From Verrucomicrobiia bacterium (GTDB lineage Bacteria > Verrucomicrobiota > Verrucomicrobiia > Palsa-1439): DNA of 64,000 nt. Shown here one piece after another: positions 7,285 to 15,261 of the stretch. Below the pieces are notes generated by a model. That model saw nothing but the letters and a program-made list of their open reading frames with translations, searched no databases and was not told the origin of the DNA. How positions within the stretch are numbered: the first letter of the stretch is position 1; each line of letters starts with the position of its first letter. The stretch lies in contig JAJVHY010000012.1 of the NCBI GenBank assembly GCA_022072455.1, positions 169,236 to 233,235 of the forward strand. Direction: 5' to 3'. The position numbers and the translations under genes are program-made.

Positions 7285-7413
7285 GACGCCGGCGCTCTCC
7301 ATCGCCACGTCCGTGCCGCTGCCCATCGCAATGCCGCCAACGCCGGCGCCGGCCTCAGTGATGGATCACGTACTGGTGTGGCGCAGCCTCAAATTTCGCC
7401 GCGCACGAAACGC
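7285..7413 (-). repeat. Direct repeat joining the YHS-like gene 3' end to a copA fragment, copy A
   Basis: These 129 bases match 8716-8845 at roughly 94 percent with one single-base gap. On the minus strand they hold the last codons of the small YHS-like gene ([13 protein letters not shown], stop at 7355), then a piece of a copper-ATPase gene encoding [17 protein letters not shown] before homology stops. The copA piece here is a non-functional stub. Confidence 0.8.
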
Positions 7414-7546
7414 AGCAAACGGTGTAGTACGCGCCTGCGTGATACACCTCGACGCGGTCCTCGCCAGCGCGGATGTTCTTGGTGCAGACCTTGCATCGCG
7501 CGGCTGGCGGCATAGTGGGCCGTTGGGGTTCTGGCTTCGTTGCCAT
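7355..7546 (-). CDS. Small YHS-like cysteine protein, probable metal binding
   Basis: A 63-residue protein with CKVCTKNIRAGEDRVEVYHAG then YTVCCVSCAAKF, a Cys-X2-Cys ... Cys-Cys-X2-Cys arrangement like the short YHS/TRASH metal-binding domains found next to, or fused to, copper ATPases. The start is ATG 7546 with an AGGAGG ribosome site. A copA stub follows its stop codon directly, and a second broken copy of the pair lies at 8467-8845, so the ancestral arrangement was YHS gene then copA. It may sense or carry copper, but that is inferred from context. Confidence 0.75.
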   Translation of the reverse strand: MATKPEPQRPTMPPAARCKVCTKNIRAGEDRVEVYHAGAYYTVCCVSCAAKFEAAPHQYVIHH

Positions 7547-7568
7547 GATGTCCTCCTGCCCGCTACTC

Positions 7569-7832
7569 TTACACCACCATGACCGAATTGTCGCTCCCGT
7601 GCGGATTGGCGGCAGACTCTTTGGCGGCGGGATCGCTGATCCATTGGCCGTCCACCACATACCGGTACTCGTGGCGGCCTGGACGCAGCGACACTTTCGT
7701 CTTCCATTGGCCGTTCTTGCCTCGCGTCAGCGGCGTGCGGGTCGCATCCCAGTCGTTGAATGTACCCGCCACCGCGACGGTGCTGGCCTGTGGCGCATCC
7801 AGTGTGAACGTAATGCTCTTTGATCGTGCCAT
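7569..7832 (-). CDS. Stand-alone CBM48/AMPK-type glycogen-binding domain protein
   Basis: An 87-residue protein that is a single CBM48/isoamylase N-terminal-like domain: ITFTLDAPQASTVAVAGTFNDWD, then GQWKTKVSLRPGRHEYRYVVDG and WISDPAAKESAANPHGSDNSV, with the tryptophans and the GTFNDW turn that bind alpha-glucans. There is no catalytic domain. Small proteins of this kind accompany glycogen and stress genes and may tether partners to glycogen. Start ATG 7832 follows a ribosome site (AGGAGG). Confidence 0.85.
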   Translation of the reverse strand: MARSKSITFTLDAPQASTVAVAGTFNDWDATRTPLTRGKNGQWKTKVSLRPGRHEYRYVVDGQWISDPAAKESAANPHGSDNSVMVV

Positions 7833-8003
7833 CGTTATGCCTCCTTCTGTTTGATCTAACGCGGCCTTTCCCTGAAACCCTCGCCACTTCATGTATCGCT
7901 CATCGGGTACACGCGTGCAACCTGCCTGCGTTCGCACCACGAGGCGCAGTGAATTTACCGCGCTCCGTGACGCTCCGTCTCCCGTCTGCGGGCTGGCTGG
8001 CGA

Positions 8004-8357
8004 TCAGTGCGCTTTGCAGATCTCCAGATTGTCACCGCAAGTCTTGCAGGTATGCTGGAACTTGCCGGTCTCGAAGTAGCTCAGGACGGCGTTCCGGCAG
8101 TCGGGGCATTCCATTTTCTTGATTGAGGAATACCCGACGATGCCCGCTTTGCCAGCGCGGCGGGGCACTTTGACCCAGGTTACTTCGCATTTCGGGCAGC
8201 GCACCGCCTCGGACATGGTGAGGGTGGTGGATTGCGTGGCGGTCGCGGTCTTGCAACCGACCAGCAACAGTCCCGTCGCCGACAGTCCGACGCCGACAAG
8301 CGCGATGGTCACGGCTTTCCTGAGTTTTCCTAACGTTGATGTGGTTGGGGTGGACAT
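8004..8357 (-). CDS. Predicted lipoprotein with zinc-ribbon-like cysteine pairs
   Basis: A 117-residue protein. Residues 1-35 form a lipoprotein signal: basic KLRK, a hydrophobic core, and the lipobox LLVGC. The mature part has CPKCEVTW, CPDC and CKTCGDNLEIC, suggesting two rubredoxin/zinc-ribbon-like knuckles outside the cytoplasm. The function is unknown. Start ATG 8357 is preceded by AAAGGAAA; an alternative upstream start at 8441 would put 28 residues before the signal and is less likely. A possible sigma-54 promoter lies at 8406-8420. Confidence 0.7.
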   Translation of the reverse strand: MSTPTTSTLGKLRKAVTIALVGVGLSATGLLLVGCKTATATQSTTLTMSEAVRCPKCEVTWVKVPRRAGKAGIVGYSSIKKMECPDCRNAVLSYFETGKFQHTCKTCGDNLEICKAH

Positions 8358-8405
8358 GGTGTTTCCTTTCGTTCGTTTGCTTTGGTTGACCGGTTGACTG
8401 CGATT

Positions 8406-8420
8406 GCTGAAATCATGCCA
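8406..8420 (-). promoter_or_regulatory. Possible sigma-54 promoter for the lipoprotein gene
   Basis: Minus strand TGGCATGATTTCAGC has an exact -24 box and ten bases between GG and GC, but the -12 box (CAGC) is only partial. The predicted start is 8394, leaving a 37-base leader with a normal ribosome site. No tandem palindromes like those of the receiver genes are present upstream. Confidence 0.3.
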
Positions 8421-8466
8421 TAGCTGCACCTCCTTCGCCATAACTCGTTCGCTTGCCGAGAAACCT

Positions 8467-8777
8467 TCATAGAATTACCCGCCTCAACCGCAGCGCGTTC
8501 GCGACCACCGACACGGAGCTGAAGCTCATCGCGGCGGCGGCAATCATAGGGTTCAGCAGCAGACCGATGAACGGATACAAAATGCCGGCGGCGATGGGCA
8601 CGCCGAGCACGTTATAGACGAATGCGAAGAACAGGTTTTGGCGGATATTGCGCATCGTGGCCCGGCTCAGCAAGCGCGCCTTGGCAATGCCGCGCAGGTC
8701 GCCTTTGACCAGCGTGACGCCGGCGCTCTCCATCGCCACGTCCGTGCCGCTGCCCATCGCAATGCCGACGTGCGCCG
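8467..8777 (-). pseudogene. C-terminal remnant of a copper P-type ATPase
   Basis: The frame encodes [20 protein letters not shown], then [20 protein letters not shown], the last two membrane helices and the ending [10 protein letters not shown]. This corresponds to the final hundred or so residues of CopA-type ATPases and is close to the C-terminus of the intact copA at 15262-17553. All catalytic parts (CPC, DKTGT, TGE) are missing, so it cannot pump. Immediately upstream lies the tail of a YHS-like gene, making it the second copy of a YHS-copA pair. Confidence 0.85.
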
Positions 8778-8845
8778 GCGCCGGCCTCAGTGATGAATCA
8801 CGTACTGGTGCGGCGCAGCCTCAAATTTCGCCGCGCGCGAAACGC
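8716..8845 (-). repeat. Direct repeat of the YHS tail/copA junction, copy B
   Basis: Partner of 7285-7413. It contains a headless YHS-like tail ([15 protein letters not shown] then stop) running into the copA remnant. The segment between the two copies carries the YHS-like gene, the CBM48 gene and the lipoprotein gene. Confidence 0.8.
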
Positions 8846-8851
8846 TCTGAT

Positions 8852-10471
8852 TCAGTCATTCGCGAACTCTTCCTGATCGCGCTCGATGACATTGCCCTCG
8901 TCGGCTTCAATTGTATCGGTGCTCAGATGGTGCAGCGCGCGCCACGTGTGATAGCCGACGGCATCAACCCAACGCAGACCGTCAAGGGTATGGAGTGCAT
9001 GCCCCGGCTCCACTGTTCCGTGAGCACTCTCCTCCAATAAAGCGGCACGTTCAGTGCGCCGGCGTTCCGCCAAAACCAGCGAAAGCCGTTGCAGCTTGTC
9101 GCGCTCCGGCGCAGGCGCTTGCCGACGCAATGACGCCGCAGCAGTCTCGACCATCTCCAGCACCGTGCGCTTCGGTTCCTGCAACCGTTGTTCACCATTC
9201 AGCAGCGAAGGTTCGAAGTTATTTTTCATCACGACTACCAATTGGTTCAGATGATCCAACGCGTGGATCATCGAGATGCGGGTGTTGAGTTGGCGGGGAC
9301 GAGACGCAGGGAACGAAATTAACCCAAGGAAGCGCCGCGTTTCTTTCAGCGCCGCCAATACTGCATCCGTCCGGTCTGGTATTACGGGAATTGAGCCGCG
9401 AAGCCGGCGGTCGATCTCATTGAGCACTTCCGCAGACACATCCATGAGCGTGCGGCGCACCGCTTCAATCGCGACTTCGGGAATTTCAATAAGCGACGCA
9501 TCGAGATGTCGGGTGAGAGCCGGACCGCGCTCGGGAACGAGGCGTTCAATGAAGGCGCTGAAGTGCTTGACTCCCGGTAATACCAAAAGCGCAGCAAGCA
9601 ACGTGAACCCCGAATGGAACGCGGCCAGAATCACGGCTCCGAATTGAGAGCCAAGACTCTGCTCGGCTTGCTTCACGCTCCAGACGAAAATCGGGAGAAT
9701 CACGAACGCCACGACGCCAGCCGCGACGCTGAATAGTATGTGCGCCATTGCCGTACGCTTCGCCGGCGTCGTTGCGCCAATCGTAGCGAGAGCAGAAGTG
9801 GACGTTGTGCCAATACTCGCCCCAATGATGAGCGATGTGCCTTGTTCCAGATCAATCATTCCCGTATGGAATGCCGCCAGGGTCGTCGCGACGGCGGCGG
9901 CGGATGATTGGGTGATCACGGTCAGCACGATTCCGATTCCGACAAGCAGCACGCGACCGGTGAGCGTCCCGTGTGGAAGACTGTTTGGTGAGAATGATTC
10001 CGAGAGGGAGACCATCCCTGATTGGAGAATGTCGATGCCCACAAACATCAGTCCAAATCCAGCCACCGCTAAAGCAATTGCCGCGTTACGGCCATGGGAA
10101 ACCAATCTGGCTAGCGCACCCAACCCCACCAGCGGGAACGCCAACTTGCCAATGCCAAATTTCATTCCCACCAATGAGATAAGCCACCCCGTGCTCGTCG
10201 TGCCCAAGCTCGCGCCCATGACGATGCCGATTGCTTGCGAAAAAGTTAGAACGCCCGCACTGACGAAACCGATGGTGGCCAGCGTAGTGGCGCTCGATGA
10301 CTGAGCCAACACGGTAATTCCCGCGCCCGAAACGAACGCGGTTGACGGTCGACCCGTGAACCGGACGAGGATTCGACGCAGCGTGTCTCCCGCCGCCGTC
10401 TTCAGCCCATCGGACAGCAGGAAGACGCCGAGGAGAAACAGGCCGATTCCGCCGAGCAATTGAGATACCAT
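8852..10471 (-). CDS. Na/Pi cotransporter family protein with PhoU-like tail
   Basis: A 539-residue membrane protein of the PNaS/NptA family, which couples phosphate uptake (or export) to sodium. It shows the two inverted family repeats with glutamine-serine motifs: LAQSSSATTLATIGFV near residue 55 and VITQSSAAAVATTLAA near residue 187, each followed by GASxGTTST. About eight hydrophobic segments fill residues 1-310. Residues 330-530 are a helical cytoplasmic region like PhoU. The ATG at 10471 begins the first helix directly. The downstream end abuts the broken YHS tail by six bases. Confidence 0.9.
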   Translation of the reverse strand: MVSQLLGGIGLFLLGVFLLSDGLKTAAGDTLRRILVRFTGRPSTAFVSGAGITVLAQSSSATTLATIGFVSAGVLTFSQAIGIVMGASLGTTSTGWLISLVGMKFGIGKLAFPLVGLGALARLVSHGRNAAIALAVAGFGLMFVGIDILQSGMVSLSESFSPNSLPHGTLTGRVLLVGIGIVLTVITQSSAAAVATTLAAFHTGMIDLEQGTSLIIGASIGTTSTSALATIGATTPAKRTAMAHILFSVAAGVVAFVILPIFVWSVKQAEQSLGSQFGAVILAAFHSGFTLLAALLVLPGVKHFSAFIERLVPERGPALTRHLDASLIEIPEVAIEAVRRTLMDVSAEVLNEIDRRLRGSIPVIPDRTDAVLAALKETRRFLGLISFPASRPRQLNTRISMIHALDHLNQLVVVMKNNFEPSLLNGEQRLQEPKRTVLEMVETAAASLRRQAPAPERDKLQRLSLVLAERRRTERAALLEESAHGTVEPGHALHTLDGLRWVDAVGYHTWRALHHLSTDTIEADEGNVIERDQEEFAND

Positions 10472-10512
10472 GACGAGTCTTTTTTCTGTCGTTCAGGCTA
10501 TGAATTTTGCCA

Positions 10513-11811
10513 TCACATGCCAAACATCCTCAGCGCCACCGTTGCCAATCCGAGAAATACCAGGAAGCCCATCGTATCGGTCAGCGCCGTCACAAAAATG
10601 CTGGAGGCCAGCGCGGGATCAACTTTGCACCATTTCAACCCGAACGGAACGGCGACGCCCGCCAATGCGCCAAGAATCTGATTCAACAACATCGCCGTCC
10701 CGGCCACAACTCCGAGGAGCACGCTTCCCTTCCAGCCGAACGCGATGAGACCGATCGCAAGCGCCAAGACAACACCGTTGCCAGCTCCAATAAACAGTTC
10801 TTTGCGCAGCGCACGCAACGCATCGCCCGGTGCCACCTCACCCAGGGCGAGACTGCGGATGATCACCGTGAGCGCTTGATTCCCGGCATTACCGGCCACC
10901 GCGCAGATGAGCGGCAGGAACGCAACGAGTGCTGTCCAGCGTGAGATGGTTCCTTCAAAGAAACTGACGACGGTCGCGGCTCCCAAGGCCGTGCCCAGGT
11001 TCACGCCAAGCCACGGCAGACGTTTGGCGATGGAATGCCTCCAGGGAGTCCAGATGCGTTCCTCGCCAAAGAGACCCACCATCAAATGCATGTCTTCGGT
11101 CGCCTCGGCCTGCGCCACCCGAATCGCGTCGCGGATTTTCACGACGCCTACCAGACGCTCCCGCTCGTCCACCACGGGCAAGCCAAGAAAGTGATAATGA
11201 TGAACTTGCCGGGCAATCGCCTCCTGGTCGTCGGTGACGTGGAGAACCCGGACTTCCCGGTTCATGATGTCGCTCATGCGGCGTTCCGCGGGAGCAAACA
11301 CCAGGTCGCGCAGCGAAACCACGCCGACGAGTCGTTCTGCGTCGTCGGTGACGTAGATGTAGAGCACGTCGTCGGTGCGCTGTTCGGGATTGGCGCGAAG
11401 GTCCGCGAGGCATTCTTCAACTGTTTTATCTGCCCGCACCGCGATGAAGCGGTTGTCCATGATGCCGCCCGCCGAGTCGGGGAGATGGCGCAGCAGCGCC
11501 GTTACCACCGCCGACTGATCAGGAGGCAATGCTGTGAGCACTTCTTCCCGGCGCTTCACGGGCAGTGCGAACAGGAGATCGGCAACCATGTGCGGAGGGA
11601 GGAATCGCAACCAGCCTACAATTTGGCCGCCCGTGAAGCCTTCGAGCAAGTTGGCGGCTTTATCGGTGTGCAATTCCGCCAGTATCACGGCGCCTTCAGC
11701 CGGTGGAAGCTGCTGCAGGACCTCTCGCGCTGCATCTGAGGGGAGGCGTTCAAGGCGATCCGCCAGGTCGGCTGGATGGATGTTCTGCAAGTGGGTTGTA
11801 TCGTCCTTCAT
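10513..11811 (-). CDS. mgtE: Magnesium transporter MgtE
   Basis: A 432-residue MgtE family magnesium channel in the inner membrane. The N domain of short helical repeats (HPADLADRLERLP, AEGAVILAEL) is followed by two CBS domains (about 125-245) that sense cytosolic magnesium, then five membrane helices with the pore motif VAGNAGNQALTVIIR near residue 315. The C-terminus is VALRMFGM. Start MKDDTTHLQ at 11811 matches the usual N-terminus; the in-frame extension to 11892 does not. It is in tandem with the Na/Pi gene (41-base gap), so both ions may be controlled together. Confidence 0.93.
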   Translation of the reverse strand: MKDDTTHLQNIHPADLADRLERLPSDAAREVLQQLPPAEGAVILAELHTDKAANLLEGFTGGQIVGWLRFLPPHMVADLLFALPVKRREEVLTALPPDQSAVVTALLRHLPDSAGGIMDNRFIAVRADKTVEECLADLRANPEQRTDDVLYIYVTDDAERLVGVVSLRDLVFAPAERRMSDIMNREVRVLHVTDDQEAIARQVHHYHFLGLPVVDERERLVGVVKIRDAIRVAQAEATEDMHLMVGLFGEERIWTPWRHSIAKRLPWLGVNLGTALGAATVVSFFEGTISRWTALVAFLPLICAVAGNAGNQALTVIIRSLALGEVAPGDALRALRKELFIGAGNGVVLALAIGLIAFGWKGSVLLGVVAGTAMLLNQILGALAGVAVPFGLKWCKVDPALASSIFVTALTDTMGFLVFLGLATVALRMFGM

Positions 11812-11901
11812 AAAGAATTCATTTCGGATGGCAGCTTCCGTGGCCGGACTTTCGGTGGGACTACAGTCCGCCCACGGAAATGCTGCCCGCAAAAGCGAGT
11901 G

Positions 11902-12450
11902 CTAGCTTTTTCTTTGCTCTGACAATATCTCCGCGTTCTTGGATGCGCCTGCGCTCCGCAGTGATTGTCGCTCCCGAATCAGCGCCGCTTCTGCGCGGAT
12001 GTTGTCCAGCGACATTCTTGTGGCCTTAGAAAGTTTTACACTTCCAAAAACCAGTCCACCCACGCCCACCAAACCGAGAGCGATCCCCAATCCTGCCATC
12101 GCGCGAAACCATAACGCACCCCACAAAGGCGCAAGCCCTTCAGCGAGCAATGTTATGAGCGTGGCGGCGGCGAACGCGCCGAGCGCTACGTAGATCGAAT
12201 GCAGGGCGCGCAAGAGGAGCACCGCTTGCCTTTCGACGCGATTCACTTGCTCCAGCAGGTACGTCGCTTCCGCCTCCGGCAAATCTCCGACTTCGGATTT
12301 CGCGAGCAGTTCGTGCATCCGGTCTCGGGTACGAAACATTCTGTTGATTGTGCTTTGCGCCAACGTGCTCGTCGCGTTGGTCAAGATAGCCGGGGCTGCG
12401 ATCAACGTGAGTACGGCAAAAGGGCTTTGGGTGAATTCCAGTGGCTGCAT
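11902..12450 (-). CDS. DUF2721 family membrane protein
   Basis: A 182-residue protein with one N-terminal hydrophobic segment (residues 10-30, AVLTLIAAPAILTNATSTLA) and two more at about 84-105 and 118-140, joined by charged helices (RMFRTRDRMHELL, YLLEQVNRVERQAVLLLRAL). This pattern and length match DUF2721 proteins, whose function is unknown. It lies between mgtE and dps with about 90 and 70 bases on either side. Confidence 0.75.
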   Translation of the reverse strand: MQPLEFTQSPFAVLTLIAAPAILTNATSTLAQSTINRMFRTRDRMHELLAKSEVGDLPEAEATYLLEQVNRVERQAVLLLRALHSIYVALGAFAAATLITLLAEGLAPLWGALWFRAMAGLGIALGLVGVGGLVFGSVKLSKATRMSLDNIRAEAALIRERQSLRSAGASKNAEILSEQRKS

Positions 12451-12521
12451 AGGCTTTCAAAAGATATGATGACCTGCGTCCTGGAGGCGCGCAGGCGGCA
12501 TTTAGTGGGTTCTGTTTATTC

Positions 12522-13010
12522 TTATCGTTGAGCGTGCGCTTCGACGAACCAGAGCAGCTTGTCGATGCCGCGCGAAACTTCGGTGAACAGATCGGCCGTA
12601 TCGGCATCGCCCGCCTTCGTTGCCGAGTCGATCGCCGCCCGGACATACTTGCCGAAGACCGACAGTGCGTTGGAAAGAGCTTCGACGTGGTTGCTGCCCG
12701 CGCTGATGTCGAGGGGATACTCACTTAGGCGCGAGTTTTTCGCCGCGACCCTAACGGTCCCTTGAGCGACTCCGCCCAGCGCGACTGCGCGCTCCGCGAT
12801 TTCGTCAGCGAAGCCGTCCAATTCATCCGCCACTTTGTCGAACAGTTCGTGAAGCGAGAAGAAGCTCGCTCCCTTCACGTTCCAATGCGCCTGCTTCGCC
12901 TGTAGCTGAAGGTCAAGGGCATCGGCCAGGTTTTGGTTCAGCAGGTTAATCACCATCCGGCGCGTTGGCTCCGGCAGGTCGTTTTTGGTTTGATTGAGTT
13001 GAGTTTTCAT
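12522..13010 (-). CDS. dps: Dps family ferritin-like DNA-protection protein
   Basis: A 162-residue Dps. The ferroxidase-site helix reads LQAKQAHWNVKGASFFSLHELFDKVADELDGFADEIAER (positions 36-74, key H41, D/E residues in the second part), as in Dps dodecamers that oxidise and store iron and shield DNA during starvation or peroxide stress. The C-terminus KLLWFVEAHAQR is typical. ATG 13010 is the only sensible start. It fits the stress-island context (Usp, hpf, receiver genes). Confidence 0.94.
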   Translation of the reverse strand: MKTQLNQTKNDLPEPTRRMVINLLNQNLADALDLQLQAKQAHWNVKGASFFSLHELFDKVADELDGFADEIAERAVALGGVAQGTVRVAAKNSRLSEYPLDISAGSNHVEALSNALSVFGKYVRAAIDSATKAGDADTADLFTEVSRGIDKLLWFVEAHAQR

Positions 13011-13087
13011 GGTTGTGATGGCTCAGATCGTAGCAGAAGTTCCTATTTTACACTAGCGTTCAGGGCAAAGGACTGGAAGGGAATCGC

Positions 13088-13795
13088 TCAAGGTTGCCTT
13101 TCGGTCAAAATCTCACCGCCTTCGTTTTCCCATCGCTCTATCGCTCTTTTTTGCGCCATGATCTCCTTATCGCCCACGCGTTGATTCGGCGCCAAGCCGA
13201 GAATTGCGTTCGAGACGGAGTTCCACAAAACGATGACCGGCCCTTCGGCGAGGCTGTGCTCAAAACCAAGAATGCTGAGCGATGCTGTGCTGAGAAGAAA
13301 ATGCTGCGCCTGGCTCACAGGCAATCCGATCCAACGCGCGGCCAGGACACGCCCGAAGTGGCCATGGGAGAAGATGGCAATATTTCCTTCCAGCGCACTG
13401 AGGCGGGTAATCACCCGGTCAGCGCGTTCGGAAGCTTGGGAGGGTGACTCACCATGCGGACATCCATCCCGGAAAAGATTCCAGTCCGGCCGCACAACAC
13501 GAATGTCCACCGAGCGTTGTCCTTCGTAGTCGCCGTAGTCCCACTCCGCCAGGTCCGGATCGACTTCGGCGACTGCATCCAACCCGGCCAACTCGCACGT
13601 CCGCCGTGCCCGCTGTCGCGGACTGGTGAAGCCGCGGCTGAACCTTACGGCACGGAGACGTTCTCTCAGCTCGCGTGCGTCCTCTTCGCCCTGTTCGTTG
13701 AGCGGAATGTCGGTTCGGCCCGTGTGCTGGCCGGAAAGCGACCAGGCCGTTTCGCCGTGGCGAATGAGGTAAAGGCGCGGGAGCATGACGGTCAT
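13088..13795 (-). CDS. Histidine phosphatase family protein (phosphoglycerate mutase-like)
   Basis: A 235-residue histidine phosphatase superfamily member. The catalytic LYLIRHGET is at residues 8-16, with the nucleophilic histidine at 13. It is followed by FTSPRQRARRTCELAG, the acid loop DLAEWDYGDYEG and the second histidine in IFSHGHFGRVLAARW. The substrate could be a sugar phosphate or a small phosphate ester; it is not clearly a true GpmA. The start overlaps the pyruvate kinase stop by four bases, so the two are co-translated and the enzyme probably acts in lower glycolysis. The C-terminal 40 residues extend past the domain. Confidence 0.85.
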   Translation of the reverse strand: MTVMLPRLYLIRHGETAWSLSGQHTGRTDIPLNEQGEEDARELRERLRAVRFSRGFTSPRQRARRTCELAGLDAVAEVDPDLAEWDYGDYEGQRSVDIRVVRPDWNLFRDGCPHGESPSQASERADRVITRLSALEGNIAIFSHGHFGRVLAARWIGLPVSQAQHFLLSTASLSILGFEHSLAEGPVIVLWNSVSNAILGLAPNQRVGDKEIMAQKRAIERWENEGGEILTERQP

Positions 13796-15213
13796 AGGTT
13801 CATGACTTCCATTCGATGGTTGCTCTCGGCTTCATTCGCCGACGGCTGTCGCGTGAGAATGGCGAACTCGCCAGGAAGTTCGTGGCGACCTACCCACTCC
13901 TTGACGTAGGCATTCCACGAGAGCGGCGGGTTCGGCTCATGCAGCGGGAGCACCCCGTAGGAGAAGAGCAAGTCTTGACAGGTCTTCTCACTAGGACTTA
14001 ACGCGGCAATCCACACCGGCAGTCGGAACATGGAGAGCCGACGTGCCGACGCACCGCTGCCGGTGCTGGCGAACACAGACGCGGGCTTGAGGTATTGGAG
14101 GCTGGCTTCGACGCTCACGGCGACGAGATGCTCGGGCCGCAAGTGAACTGCAGCATCGGCGCCCGCATACATTTCCTTCACCGAGATCTGTCGCTGGCTC
14201 GGCTCCACAGCGGCAGCGATGCGCGCCAGCATCGCCACCGAATCGACAGGGTAAGCGCCGATCGCGGACTCGCCGGAGAGCATGACACAATCCGTGCCGT
14301 CGAGGATGGCATTCGATACGTCGGTGGCCTCGGCCCGCGTCGGCAGACGATACGTGGTCATGGACTCCAGCATTTGCGTGGCGGTGATGACGGGCTTGGC
14401 GTGCCGAATCGCGCGGCGCATGATGTCTTTCTGCACCAGAGCAATTCGCTCGATGGGCACTTCTACGCCGAGGTCTCCCCGCGCAATCATGATACCGTCG
14501 GCGGCGGCAAGGATTTCATCCAACCTATCTAGCGCGCGTGCCCGCTCAATTTTTGCAATGAGGAACGGCTGCCGCCCCGACTCCCGTGCAGCTTGGCGCA
14601 CCGCCTGAAGGTCCGCAGCGCTTTCTACGAAGGACTGGCTCACCGCGTCCACGCCTTGTTCGAGGGCGAACTTCAGGCATTCGCGGTCGTGTTCAGTAAA
14701 CGCGCTGATGCCGAGGTCAATTCCGGGCAGGTTCAATCCTTTGCGAGAACGCAACTCACCACCGACTTTCACAACGCACTCCACGTCAGCGCCCCGCACA
14801 TCAGCCACTTCGAGCTGAATGTACCCGTCGTTGAGCGAAAGAATGTCACCGCGTTTCACGACTTGTGGCAATCGCGTGAGGCTGACGGACACACGCCGCC
14901 GGTCGCCGACCACGTCGTCGGTTGTGAGCGTGAAACGTTCACCGGCCTGCAACTGGACTTTCTCCACCCCCAATTTGCCGACGCGTATCTTCGGGCCAGA
15001 CAAATCCGCCATGATGGCCACGCGCTGGCCCACGGCTTTGGCGGCAGAGCGAATGTTCTCGATGTTCTGCCGGTGATCCGCGAATTCACCGTGGGGAAAG
15101 TTCAACCTTGCGACATTCATCCCAGCCCGAATCATCTGCTCAGGGACTTCCGGCGTTTTGGAGGCCGGGCCGATAGTGGCAACGATCTTGGTTTTATTGG
15201 GTGCGAGCTTCAT
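13792..15213 (-). CDS. pyk: Pyruvate kinase
   Basis: Converts phosphoenolpyruvate and ADP to pyruvate and ATP. The 473 residues cover the A and B domains (TKIVATIGPASKTPE at start, catalytic lysine in FLIAKIERARAL, metal site MIARGDLGVEVP near 250, ITATQMLESM, and AILDGTDCVMLSGESAIGAYP split over about 310-330) and a full C domain. The start MKLAPNKTKI at 15213 is standard. It is coupled to the downstream phosphatase gene by a four-base overlap and lies about 48 bases after copA. Confidence 0.96.
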   Translation of the reverse strand: MKLAPNKTKIVATIGPASKTPEVPEQMIRAGMNVARLNFPHGEFADHRQNIENIRSAAKAVGQRVAIMADLSGPKIRVGKLGVEKVQLQAGERFTLTTDDVVGDRRRVSVSLTRLPQVVKRGDILSLNDGYIQLEVADVRGADVECVVKVGGELRSRKGLNLPGIDLGISAFTEHDRECLKFALEQGVDAVSQSFVESAADLQAVRQAARESGRQPFLIAKIERARALDRLDEILAAADGIMIARGDLGVEVPIERIALVQKDIMRRAIRHAKPVITATQMLESMTTYRLPTRAEATDVSNAILDGTDCVMLSGESAIGAYPVDSVAMLARIAAAVEPSQRQISVKEMYAGADAAVHLRPEHLVAVSVEASLQYLKPASVFASTGSGASARRLSMFRLPVWIAALSPSEKTCQDLLFSYGVLPLHEPNPPLSWNAYVKEWVGRHELPGEFAILTRQPSANEAESNHRMEVMNL

Positions 15214-15261
15214 TTCACATGTCGGCCAACTCGGTTTCGAGAATGGGGCGAAGGTTGCATT

